From NCBI GenBank assembly GCA_008360955.1, contig LUCM01002959.1, positions 317,310 through 381,309 on the forward strand: a DNA stretch of 64,000 nucleotides, in the 5' to 3' direction. Shown here in pieces: positions 15,058-25,960 of this stretch (position 1 is its first letter; each line of letters starts with the position of its first letter). Source of the stretch: Fasciolopsis buskii (taxonomy: Eukaryota; Platyhelminthes; Trematoda; Plagiorchiida; Fasciolidae). The translations under genes were made by a program, and so were the position numbers. Under the pieces are notes generated by a model. That model was not told where the DNA came from. It did no database searches and worked only from the letters and a program-made list of their open reading frames with translations.

Positions 15058-15673
15058 TTACCTAAGGGTAAGAACCAAAAATCTCCAAATAAACAAAATG
15101 TTTACATTTGAACAACGTGAGCGATAAAACGAAATCGGTTGGCAGCTGAACAAATCACTTAGGAGCAAATACCTCGTGACTTCACCACGAGTCGGTAAAG
15201 TAAATTGAATCAACGAGCAGGAGGCCAAAACACAGAAACTCAAATGCATCGGGCGACCAAAATTACTGTCTTTGCAAGTGAATTCGGGGAAAATAGTTTG
15301 ATATCGGAAGGAAAAAAGCAAAATAACGAAGGAAGGAAAATTTCAATTTACCCGGACACTACCGAGAGAAGTGTGCTGTACTCGCATTGAGGAGGGTCAA
15401 CAAGGTAAGACATACGAGCGGATGTTACATGGGCCGGACAACTTCATTTGGAAAGGAGGTTGTGGGGAGCTAAATGAGGCATTCAAAAGGTCAACTATTC
15501 AGGGTCAATCAGTAATTTTAGCAACCGTTGGCTTCCTGTTCATCACGAAGAATAAAATCCCAGGAAGAGACGCATATGTTCAGTTGCATAAATATAGAAC
15601 TCACCGGTTTATCAAAATTCGGAACAAGCTGCCAGGAGCAAATATTAGTTGCTACATACTGGTGAAATTTTAG
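15058..15673 (-). mobile_element. Endonuclease scrap of a CR1/Jockey-like retrotransposon
   Basis: On the - strand at 15058-15321 the translation contains LIQFTLPTRGEVTRYLLLSD. This matches the usual pattern near the end of CR1/Jockey-type endonuclease domains, where a 'x-Q-F-x-x-x-P-T-R-G' turn precedes a strand with 'LLLSD'. The following serine-aspartate-histidine site is not evident. The + strand ORF at 15371-15673 is its mirror-frame shadow. Frameshifts break the frame throughout, so this is a dead fragment with uncertain ends. Confidence 0.4.
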
Positions 15674-16337
15674 CTTGAGGTGATGAGCAAGGGGCCACGG
15701 TCCTTCCAGACATTTCCCTACCGTACCGCATATCTCAGAATAATTGTCATCTTCCGTTTCGATTTACGGTATTGGCTTTACCCCACCGACCGTATTATGT
15801 ACATCAGGCCGTATACTCATCACTCATTATAACAGCGTTAACATTAATTTTGCACTGACTTTTGTAACGCAAGGTTCTAATGCATGAATTGCTGCATTTC
15901 CGTGATAAATGATTGCGACGTATTCTGGTTAAAGCTGTTCAATCCAAGTGACGACCATTATTCTCAGAGCTTTCGAATTTGCCTCCGGAATCGAAGCCCA
16001 TGCTTCAACTTGCAGAAGGAAGCCAATGCGTACTCGGACTCTCAAAAGCGCTCAGGAAAGACCAGTGAGTCTAGTTGGACCGATATGGCGATCCTATGAT
16101 TTAACCTGACACGGCTTGATAGGGCTTGACTGGCCCAAAAGCTATTCATCAATGGCGTAACGCATGTTTGTTCAGGTCCCTTGACGTCATATGGAATGAA
16201 AAAAAATCACCATAATGTATGTCATTATTTCTAGACCATCTCACGGGTGTCGTTTGTTGATCTGGTCTGCAGAAGAGAATGTTATGTTAACCGTTTGAAT
16301 GCGCCGCTGCCAGTAACTGCGGTCACTCCCGCGTATT
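15674..16337 (+). promoter_or_regulatory. Upstream region of the REEP gene with a possible 3' splice acceptor
   Basis: No protein is recognised here. The interval ends at the start codon of the REEP gene. An in-frame TAA at 16314-16316 precedes the ATG at 16338. A pyrimidine-rich run ending GGTCTGCAG, with AG at 16271-16272, would make a good acceptor 66 bases before the start codon. It could serve a 5' UTR intron or spliced-leader trans-splicing, which flatworms use. No TATA box or other promoter motif is convincing. Confidence 0.35.
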
Positions 16338-16762
16338 ATGCTTGTCGAGCACCGGAGACAGTTCGAGAAGTCTTTGCGTCGCCCTGGGGTTTTGTCAGAT
16401 GCCCTAACTTACTGTGAGAAAAAATCTGGCCTTGACAGAAATGTGATAGCTTATGGTAGGTGATGTTTGCGTCCGAAATAAAAGCGCTGTTCAGGTGCGC
16501 TGGTCATTTTGTTTATATATGTGCTGATAGGCTACGGAGCTGAACTGCTGGTTCTCCTTGTGGGATTCCTGTATCCAGCTTATCAGTCGTAAATTGATTT
16601 TTTTTTCCTTTATTGTTCTTTAGAGTTAAGGCCATTGAAACGCAGCAAAAAGAAGACGACACTCAGTGGTTAATCTATTGGGTTGTATTCGCGTTTGTGC
16701 AGCTGGTCGAAGGTTGCACGTTTGCACTCCTTACTTATCTTCCACTATATTCCATAATGAAG
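16338..16762 (+). CDS. REEP5/6-type ER-shaping protein, exons 1-3
   Basis: Exon 1 is 16338-16455, exon 2 is 16495-16588 and exon 3 is 16624-16762. The introns are 39 and 35 bp, both GT...AG. Joined phases (1, 2 and 0) give 117 uninterrupted codons. The N-terminal segment ends EKKSGLDRNVIAYG, like the LEAKTGVNRSFIALG region of REEP5. Exon 2 is a hydrophobic hairpin with IGYGAELL and GFLYPAYQS. Exon 3 opens VKAIETQQKEDDTQWLIYWV, almost the family signature, and ends SIMK. These are the TB2/DP1/HVA22 domain hallmarks. Family members insert as hairpins in the endoplasmic reticulum and curve its tubules. The ATG at 16338 is the first after an in-frame stop at 16314. Tiny 5' introns before a very long one are known in schistosome genes. 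A REEP1-4 type is less likely because this N-terminal extension is present. Exon 4 lies 19.8 kb downstream. Confidence 0.92.
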
Positions 16763-17159
16763 GTAAAGTAACGAAAAAGTTCCGGTAAATTTTTTGATGA
16801 ATTCGTTTTTTTGTCGTGCTGTTTAGATCATACAAGCGTGACTTTTTGTTCCATATTTTTCTTTCTCGACGCCGAAATAATGCCCAAAGTGATAAATTTT
16901 AAATCTTGATTGCCAGAAAATATGACACTTCAAATTTTCAAAAAGCGTTCCTTATTTTCACCGGGTTTTTATAGAAATTCCTCGTGATCATGTAATATGA
17001 AACGTACGCACAATCTCTAAAATGCCTATTCATCATCTAACATGGTAGAAAAAAGAGCAGCTATCTGCATGAGCTCCACGTAACGCTTTCGTCAGCCATC
17101 TATGAGTTGCCAGCGTTTCACTAGGTGCTTATGGAGATGCCGCCTGACACCATTTTTTA

Positions 17160-18780
17160 CTATAACTTTTCAGCGCAGTTGATCGAAGTAAATCCGAAAA
17201 AAATAATCTGACGCCTGGAACGACAACGTACTAGGTGGTAATCCGCAGGTTCCGGCTTCCGGAGTGGAATTTGGTCATCACGTGGTGACTGCGTACGCGT
17301 CTGATTGCAATCACTATTTGTAGGGAAACACTGCTTTCGGTTCCGGCTCCGTGCGGCCTTAGAGGTTTTCCCAGATGTTGCATAAATCCCGCGGAATCTC
17401 GAGTAGATAGTGGAATACAATTTAGGAAACCACAGCTGGTCTTCGTATCTGATCCCCCGGTATGCGTTAACCGGTTGTGTGGCGTAACACGACGCAGCAA
17501 GTTCATCCCGATGGCTTCTCTTGGTAGCCCACGGACCCCATGTTTAAGCGCCGGATCTTTCTCGCTTTTTACTTTCTTTAAATTTTCACTGATGAAATGA
17601 CAGCACATATCATTTCCAGGAGTAAGGCAGTGGCCCGTCAGGAGCTGCCAAAAGGGGCATTTAACCGGCGATGGCATCTTTACATTCAAACGCCACGACC
17701 TAACCGACTTTGCCACCACGGAGGCCTACTTATTACTAAAGGCTGCAATAGACAGACTAGCAGAAGGACAACAGCGTGCCTCTGACAGCTGTAAATCCCT
17801 CAACGGTTTGAAATGACGTTCTTTTTGAAGGCGCAATTACCACGAGATCCCTTCCAGTATCCTCCGATCGAATATCGGTCCAGAACTGCACTTCGTGGTT
17901 GTAATTTTCCGCCCACCCATCCCTAACACGTTTTTTCCTATCGCCCGAGCTTCTTTAGATCATTTTGGTGTATTTTGATATTCATCGGACTTTGGTTGAC
18001 ACATCATAATTTTAAATTGTCGGCATAAATTAGACAGGGCGGCTGGAGCGCGAGTGACAGACGAATCACATGAATGAGAAAAATAACGGTCTAATCACCG
18101 AGCCTTGTGGATTGCCGCTCCGGACCTGTTAACTCTAAGAGGTATATTTTAAAAGGTCTATCGGAAAAATTTCACCAGTGAGGAACCCCCCGACTAACTG
18201 TGGCAGTGAGTTACCAATAACGAACGCCTTGGGCCTACCCAGGAGTCCGCCATTGAGAACACTATCGAACACTTAAAATCAACAAATGCAGGTCAGTGGG
18301 GTGACCTGCGGTCTTATCGAATGCCTGCCGTTTCTCATCCAGTAGAAAATTTGTGACACTTTCCTTGAGAGAAATCCATATTACCCAGGGCATAGTAGCC
18401 GTTTGCGAAGTAGAAGAATCCCCAACCGTTTAGCAACCACTAGCTGCTTAATCCAGCTAACAATACGGGTCAGACTGACCGGGGGTTAACTGACATGACC
18501 TCACTGAGAACCGGTTGAACAGAAGACAAATAACCACAGTTTTTACACACCGGGCGACTTAGCCGTTGTCCATGACTGATTGAGGAGCTCAGTGAGAGTT
18601 GCGGGCGAAGACTGGAGCCAGTTTTCTTCAAAACTACGGCTCACTGTGATAGGATCCGGGAATTCATATGACCTCAGAACTCTGAGCGCCTGTATTGCTT
18701 CATTCATAGTGGGGGCATTGAACAACAGACATCGAGCAACTTGGCAATTACAGGCACATTAGCGGCTCGGAAGAGTAGGC
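17160..18780 (-). mobile_element. Degenerate CR1/Jockey-like reverse transcriptase
   Basis: Read from right to left on the - strand, the RT order is recovered. The segment at 18543-18725 includes LTELLNQSWTTAKSPG, the usual block before the first RT motifs. A segment near 18140-18330 reads like the strand between the first catalytic aspartate and motif B. GNPQGSVIRPL lies near 18090-18130, in place of the common GVPQGSVLGPL. The catalytic site near 18018-18033 reads YADN instead of YADD. Frames shift between these blocks. The long - strand ORF 17231-17719 occupies the expected post-RT position and is not otherwise recognised. The element lies antisense inside intron 3 of the REEP gene. Confidence 0.65.
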
Positions 18781-18789
18781 CGGAGACAA

Positions 18790-19730
18790 TTATCATGTCA
18801 CCAACTGCGGCTTGCTAGTGTTGGTTTCAACCAGGACAAATAATGTTATTTGTCCTAGTCCCTCTGGGAAGTATATCAAAACGTTTTTTAATCACAACCA
18901 TAACGTACATTACTTTGTCCAAAATAACCAATTTTGCATTAGCTGACTTGAAAACGATGTATTTTCATATAAAATAAGGCTGTAAAGCAGCTGCGGGAAA
19001 ATCCTGCGAACACTGGGGCATATTTTATGGTTTGTTTTGACGGTGACTTCTGAAAGGTCGCTCGGAAGAAAGAGTGACTGACTCTTTATGCTGCATGAAA
19101 TCAGCTGTAGGTTCTATCATTTTTACGGTAAGGTGCAGAAAAATACAAATCTTGTCAAATTTTCCTAAGTTGCCCGGTGCAACATCATGCTAGCTCCATG
19201 TTTGTTCAAATATTTTGACTATCTCTGGGGTTCCGCATTAGGCTATTCCATTTGTGGCAACTCTGGGCTACCGGTAGCGTTGTCCTAAGATTTTCAGTAT
19301 GAAACTCCTGAATAGTTGAAATTCTGCGCCATGAGGAGCCTTTAGGCATGGCGCTTGAGGAGATATTATATTCTATCAAACAAGCTAGGAAATTTATCTG
19401 GATCTCAGCGGGTCCCTTGAGGATCGGCTTTCCGCGACATTTCTGTTGAAATTCTTTCGGTCACTCTCAAGCAGTGTTCTCAGTTTTGGAATACTGACCG
19501 CAGTCTTTCCTTACTGTCGGAAAACATTGTGAAGCGCTGCGAATGCTCAGTTACGAGAGCATTTGACATGCTTATTTCGAGGGTCTTTTGTCACTCCAAA
19601 GGCTTCGGCGGTTGCCTGGGCATTCAAAACAAATTTAAAACGGGCGTTTGTCATACTCAATCTTTTCTAAGTAAGAATAGGAAAACGTTAGCGTTTGGCA
19701 TGCGTAGCGCTGTAGTAGCAAAGCGCATCA
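18790..19730. other. Unassigned stretch, 0.9 kb
   Basis: I see no domain, RNA gene or repeat here. The + strand ORF 19529-19759 (76 codons) runs into the 5' region of the following RTE-like element and has no recognisable content. Confidence 0.4.
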
Positions 19731-19734
19731 CGGA

Positions 19735-22700
19735 GAGAGTGCGCCTTGACGTGGTGTGACGGCTTGCGTGCCTCCATCATCCAACGAGCTATGCAGGATG
19801 GCTTATCTCAAGCCGAAGATCCAATCATGCCTGGAAGGTCAATGGGTAGAGGCCTGACGAAGTAGTCTCCTGGTCCTCCAAGTTGGGGGTTGATCTGAGT
19901 TAGCAGCTCAGTCGTAAAAACGAGTGGAAGACTAATTGATCCAAGTAGATGGGCGCCCACTCAGCTGTACCCCGCTGCCTTGCGGTCAGGTTCTCGTCAG
20001 AACCAAAGGCTTTGGTTAAAAACCCTAAACGTTCTTCTGCTTAGCGGCTGGACTCCCTAGCAGTACCCGTTCATTATTCCCCATGAGTTACACGCCTGCA
20101 AATAACTCCATACTGCATCGGTCGTCGCGCAGGATAATCAGGACCGCGCTGCCCATTGCATCGAGCGGGGTGGGTAGTGATAAGTGTGCTACTGCTCAGA
20201 GTTCCCTCTCTTTTATTCAACCTGTCTCTTCTGTCTCCAACCCGCTCTGTTTGCCCCTTCTGCCTACCCATAGTATCTCCATTGATAACACGCCCAACAC
20301 TCCCAACGGTTTGTTGTCAAGTAGTGTAGTAGGTGGTTTTCAGTCTGTTAGCTCACATTTTCTCAAGCCTCGTCAGCCTCTGAATCTGGGTTCCTTCAAT
20401 GTGCGCACTTTAATGCAGGCTGGCCAACAGGCGTGTTTGGCTCTGACAGTGGACTCACTTTCGATTGATGTCTGCTGTGTGAGTGAAACACGAATTCGGG
20501 ATTCGAGTAGAGTGATTCAGCTAACTGCGCCAAACGTCTCGTCAAGATATTTTCTTCGCACTTCAGGAGACGAAGCAGCTCAAGCTGTGGGTCAACGTGG
20601 TGTAGGAATAGTCTTGAGTGAAAAGGCTGAAGCAGCCCTTTTAGATTGAATCCCAGTCAACAGTCGCTTGTGAGTCGTGAGACTGCAGGGATCAGTCGGC
20701 GTCCGGAAGGATAGTAGTGTTGTGCGAAGTTTATTTGTTATCTCGGCTTACGCTCCAACAGACTGCATTACTGATATGTAAAAAGACGAGTTTTACGATG
20801 ATCTCGTCACCCTTGTTCGGAAGAGCAAAGGCTCTGATATTGTAGTGGTAGCAGGTGACTTTAATGCACAAGTTGGAATACTTAGTGCATTGCAGTCCCT
20901 TTTGGGTGGGCGGTGCGCCTTGCCAAATCAGCGAACAGATAATGAAGAAAGACTCCAGTTTTGTGCAGACAACCGTTTATTCCTATCTAGTACAAATTTC
21001 CGACACAGTTCGCGTTGTACAATGACATGGTGTTCTAACTCGATAGGCAGTTTGAGTCAGATTGACCATATTGCAGTTAGCTGCCCATGGCGCGATTCTG
21101 TCCAGAACTGTAGATCGTACTGGACCACATACGTCGAATCGGACCATGCGTTAGTTTTAATGCGAGTTTCGCTTCAGCTCAACGGCCATCAAAACAGGCC
21201 ACAAGCCTGATTGGCCGTCGAACATCTGTCTAATTTGACTGTTCGCGACAGCTATGAACAGAAACTATAAGACGAACTACGAATTTCGACTAACAGCAAT
21301 GCAGACTAACGGTGGGACGAAATCAGGCAGGCGTTGCATTTGACGGCAGGTTTCGCATGTGGTTCTAGGTCTAGCGTTCATCAAAGACACTAGATCTCAC
21401 AAGGATGGCTGGGCCTAATCAAGCAAACGCCAGCTCCCTAAACGCAAGGACGTGAATAAGATGCGTTGACCGCTGCAGCGTTAATTGATTGTAAGGCTTG
21501 AGAATGACCATGAAAACCGGTGGGTTAAGGTAGCCGAAGAGACGCAAGTAGCGGCCTCTTCCGGTAACAGTCAAAGACTGTTCAAGCTTATACGCGACGA
21601 CGGTGGGCAGCGAACTTCGGTTACTGAAGTCACGTGCGATAGGAAAGGAGAGCTCATCCATGGCAGACAAAAAGACGGTGACGTTTGGCCGAGAACTTCC
21701 AGGATGAGTTTAGCCGGCCGCACGCCAAAGTATTTAGGCCGACGTCTGCAGCTGTGAATCCTTGGAAGGTGTCTGTCGAGCCCTAAACTGAAGTGAAAGT
21801 AGAGTCGAGTATTTGACTTCTGAAGAGGAGAAAAGCGACCGGTTCCGAAGAACTTCCCCCAGTTCTTTTCAAACTGGATGGAGTAACTCTGTCACAACCT
21901 CTTACCTTCTTGATTCTTGATATTTGGAATGAGGAACGTATTCCGTAATCAAGAGGGGAGCCACCGACTTTACCCATTTTCCAGAAAGGCACACGATGTC
22001 ACTGGCAATCATCATGGTGTTAGTTTAATTTCGGTAGTTGCTAAGGCTTTGGCTTCGATGATGTTACATCGTTTGACATCGATCCGAAGAAGTGACATCC
22101 GCGAACATTAAGCCGTATTTCATCCTGGTTGAGGTCACACCGACCAAATATTCACTTTCTAGCGATTACTAGGAACGTGCCACATATCGCCGTCCTACGA
22201 CTGTAGTCTTTCTGGATTTTCTAGGCGCGTTCGACTAAGTGGATCGGAGAGCGCTATTCAGTGCTCACCACTGGAGTGGTGAGAAGACCGTGAACCTGTA
22301 ACTAGCATTCTACTTGCATGCCTATGGTGGCTTGAGGGTGTACTGTGAACTAACAGTTTCATTCGAAACGACTGGCGGCGTTCGAAAAGGGTGCCCCATC
22401 TCTCCATTTCTGTTCAACTTTCTCGTGGACGAGGTGATGGTCGATGCTTTAGGAGGTCTCCAGGATGTAGGAGTCGAACTGGGAAATGGTAAGAAGTTGT
22501 GCGGTCCATATTGCTCAGATTACTGCGTGCCTCTTCAAATCCTCAAATCATGCACAACGGGCACCAGACGGGCTCTCGAGGTCTGCAGCTCGTTTCGGCT
22601 TGTGTTTCGCAACTTCAAAGTGTATAGTGCTTCTGCAGGACTGGACGACAGTAATACCGAACTTGGTACCGAATGGAGAGGAACTAACGATTGTGGACCG

Positions 22701-22973
22701 TATTGCTTGCCTTGGTAGCTGCCTGTCGAGCGATGGTAAACACGCTAGACTGAAGCACTTGTGCTTCCGTGCAGTCAATGATATCGCATTTCAGTCAAAA
22801 AATATGGAGCGTACACGTCGGAGACGTTCGTCGACCATCGATGTCTACGTAGTATCGCTAGGTTGTCTGGAGTGACCGGGCGAGTGATGTGAAGGAATCC
22901 AGTATTAGGTGCCAATTCTGATTATATCTCATCTTAGCGCGTGAAGCTCAGTAGACTGTGGTGGTTGGGTCAC
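19735..22973 (+). mobile_element. RTE-like retrotransposon copy A, mosaic and 3' truncated
   Basis: The 5' untranslated part at about 19735-20080 matches copy B at 25970-28240 at moderate identity. A 188-codon ORF starts at 20083 and enters the endonuclease (LGSFNVRTL, CCVSETRI). Two TGA codons (20647, 20671) and a TAA (20779) follow, then AGDFNAQVG at about 20851, IDHIAVS and ESDHALVL. From 21166 onward the copy is far more diverged from B, with frameshifts, internal deletions and a destroyed catalytic site (CSDY in place of YADD near 22515). The last recognisable block is SRLWWLGH near 22950-22971, where it meets an antisense element. It is shorter than copy B (about 3.2 against 3.8 kb) and certainly dead. 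Confidence 0.85.
20314..21165 (+). repeat. 852-bp block identical to 28450-29301
   Basis: Aligned by eye at a constant offset of 8136 bases, I found no mismatch across this block, including three shared in-frame stop codons (20647, 20671 and 20779 here; 28783, 28807 and 28915 in copy B). Immediately left there are mismatches at 20313 and a 28-base length difference. Immediately right, from 21166, the two copies fall to roughly 80% with indels. The edges are abrupt, as expected for gene conversion, recombination or a collapsed assembly, not for ordinary decay. Confidence 0.9.
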
Positions 22974-24900
22974 GAGCATTCTGAGCGCCGATTGGCCGGG
23001 TCTCATGATCGTAAAGCAAATCACTACGAACTGTGGAAATGTACACTCTTCCCTTGGAAGAGAGTCCGACTTCATGGCGGCGCCGCAAGTGTGGTAGTTT
23101 TGCGAAAGCTGCTCTTTCTTTCGGAGTTCGTGTTAAGACGTTTTCCCCAACACCTCCGCCAGGTACGAGGAGACTACCGAGGTACTTGATGCTATTGATT
23201 ACCTCTGTTCGGTCACCACAAAGGGGAACTACAGTTACAGATTTCTTCCAGTCTTGAACAAGTGCCTTGCATTTTGATTGTGCAGAGCAGATAGCGAACC
23301 TAGATGCCTCAATCGCCAAACGGTTTGACGCTTGTTGAATTACCTGAACACTGTCACTCAGGAAGACGACGTCATAGGTATGCTCTTAGTCAGAACTCAT
23401 TTCCCTGGGAGGAGTTCAACTCCACCGTCTAAGAAACAGAAGAAGCATTCTGTAGAAGATCCTGCATGAAAGCATTGAAAAGAAATGAGGATACAGAGCA
23501 GCCTTGTAGCACTCCACTGGAGATGACAAAGGGTGACAAAAGCTGATCATAAGCCCCAACCCAACCTGAAGCATGACGTGAAACTTTTGCGGATCGACAA
23601 ACACGTGGAAGGTACTCCACTTCCCAACAAACATTGCCATAATGTAGATCTATCAACAGAGTCAAGGACTGCGCGAGTGTCCAAGACCACGATGATCGTT
23701 GGCTTTTGAAGAAAGGAACGGTGCTCTAAGGCCTGTCGGGGAATGAAGGTTTGGTCGACGCTTCTACGAGTAGCGTAAAACTCGACCTTTTCCTCATGAG
23801 TTTGCCCCTCACGCATGTTGTACAACCCGCAGAGAATATTAGACAAATGCAGCTTTTGTCCTATGGATAGCGCAGTCCGTTTTTTGTAGATGGAACAACG
23901 ATCGGCTCCGCCAGGAGGAAAGGACTTTCTCGGAGTACCAGATGCTCGAGAACAAAATGAGAAGTTCTCTGGCCACTGTCACTGCCCCATATTTATATAT
24001 AGCTTTGCAGAGCCCATTGAAGTCCGGGGCTTTAGGACGTCTCAAGACTTTGATTTGTTTGGGTATTTGGGCCTCAAATGGCGAGTCTGTTTGACGGGCC
24101 ATCGGATGCCTGCCCCAATATCTGCGGGAGGTACTGACGTTATTGGCCAGCACGAAAGTGCTGCGCTTAACGTGCAAGACACCGCTGGTGGTTGTGGATA
24201 AGCATACCGTCAGCCTCACAGATTTTTTCGCTCATAACGATGTTTTCCTACCGGTTGCTTGTTTGAGGTGAAACATTTTGCGGGAATTTCCCGTGGCAGC
24301 AGCATATTCCACCTCCAGATCTCGCAATCCATACGCAAGCTTGCAGAGGGTTCACGTCTCGATGCGACCCTTGCTTCATTATACTCGCTACCAGCCGGGA
24401 TGGACTGATGTGCGTGAAAAAGTCGCAGAGGCAGAAGAAATCCAGGGTGTCAAAACGTGAGGTGTCAGGCTACAATTCGCCAAGACAGAAGAACGCAAGG
24501 CATTCTTGTTAATTGACCAGTACCCATTGATGTTATTAGACGGGAGCAGTTGTAGCTTTTCAGACAAAGCGCTGAAAAATATCAATAGACGGATCTGGTT
24601 GGATGGCTTATCGCAATCCAACCAATGCTGGAAACGTTTTAATCGTTCAGCAAAGCATATGAATGGCTTGACGCATACTAACGCGTAGTCGGAGTGAAAG
24701 AAAGTTCTCTAGTACGACCGGTAGTCTTGTAGACAGCTGCGCCTAATGGTGATGAGGCAATTTAGGTCCACTGCTGCTTTGGAGAGGGCGGATGCTATGT
24801 GGCTTGCCGGCGGTTGTACTTGCACGAAACATTGGGTTGTCTGAACACATAAGCAACAACCACTCACCACTTTCCAAACGACAGGAATAAAGTACAACTT
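22974..24900 (-). mobile_element. RTE-like retrotransposon remnant, antisense, 3' truncated
   Basis: Read on the - strand from right to left. A worn endonuclease end lies near 24640-24720, where SDYALVC replaces SDHALVC. The linker block HVLTPWISSASATFSRTSVH lies near 24400-24480. Early RT sequence at 23839-24219 includes LILFSSIWYSEKVLSSWRS. A segment at 23547-23846 has VVLDTRAVLDSVDRSTLW in place of FLDLKGAFDSVDR. SSGVLQGCSVSSFLFNAFMQ lies near 23450-23520. A post-RT segment at 22990-23319 has IKYLGSLL and LLYDHETRP. The catalytic tetrad is lost. It stops at the point where copy A also stops, giving a tail-to-tail junction. It is a different subfamily from copies A and B. Confidence 0.75.
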
Positions 24901-25849
24901 TTCTTCTAAGTGCGCCTCATTCGAGGTCAGTCGACTTGCTGTAACGTCCGCGCCTCTGTTTAAACTAGTTCACTACCTAACTATGCGTAAAATTTTGCCT
25001 AACTTTTGGTAGAAAGTGTCTTTGGTTGCATCTGGCCTGGGCAGGAACCTCTAAGTCTTGTTGCATAAAAACGGCTGTGAGCCGGGGTCAGTTCATGCAG
25101 TGGAGCCAGACCAACGCCAGCGAAATCAGAAACCGCAGCGCCAGAGTCCCCAGAAGGGCGCAGATGAACATTTGCGGTAAAACAAAATGGGGATGCCAGT
25201 TGAATGATAGGACTGGAGTGCTGAGTATGAGTTGATTAGATACAACACACATCGACGACTAGGGTCTCCAGTGCTCAAAGCAAACACGCCCGCATCAATG
25301 TTCGCACAATGAATGTGTTTAGTTTGAAGAGGCGCCCAGAATGGGCAAGTCCACTCATCCACTTGTCACTGAAACGGCAACAGAAGATTGTTTATACATG
25401 CTAAGAATAACGGTCTTAGGGCGTAAACTTGTAGAACATCGCCAGTGACTTGATGACATTAAGAGGCAGTCTACAAAAATCTCACTGAGGAAGTTCTCGA
25501 TCCAAGGCATTTAATTAACTTCAACGCCGGGAGCCCCGAGATTTTCCATCTGTGTCATGAAGGAGTTTGTCGGTTATCAAACCTATGAATCACGTTTTTT
25601 GAGCGGTCGTTGGCTTTTAAATACTTCAATATTTAGCAGCAGCATTGCTATGAGAGAATTGCTATATCAGATGCCCACAGATCCGTCCCTCTGAATGGCG
25701 CCTACAAGGAAGTGCACACATTTCTAATGCAGCTGTCAAGGATGGCTGCAGGAAATGATGAATTACAAAATTCAGGTAGGTGGCGAGAACTGCAGTAACT
25801 GCAATCTTTAATGACTGGTCAAAAATACTGATTCAGTAAATCTTAATCA
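24901..25849. other. Unassigned stretch, 0.95 kb
   Basis: By position this should be the endonuclease and 5' part of the antisense RTE-like element to its left, but I could not recognise the motifs. The ORFs at 25026-25362 on both strands have no known content. Confidence 0.35.
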
Positions 25850-25960
25850 ATGGACCGTGCTGGATTGGCTGAGTTAGCGGGTTGGGGTTTAAGAGATTTC
25901 CCAACCTGTTGATTGGATACCTTAGGCGATATGGCCATGCGCTACAGTCAGTGGCGTTCA
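25850..25960 (+). mobile_element. 3' tail remnant of an E/D-type RTE-like element
   Basis: The string from GGGTTGGGG near 25879 to CAGTCAGTGGCGT near 25945-25957 matches, with gaps, the 3' ends of elements D (34440-34525) and E (38050-37950). The RTE-like 5' region begins at once after it, so an A/B-type element appears to have inserted next to, or recombined with, an older tail. The same point, 25949, is the outer edge of the palindrome. Confidence 0.5.
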
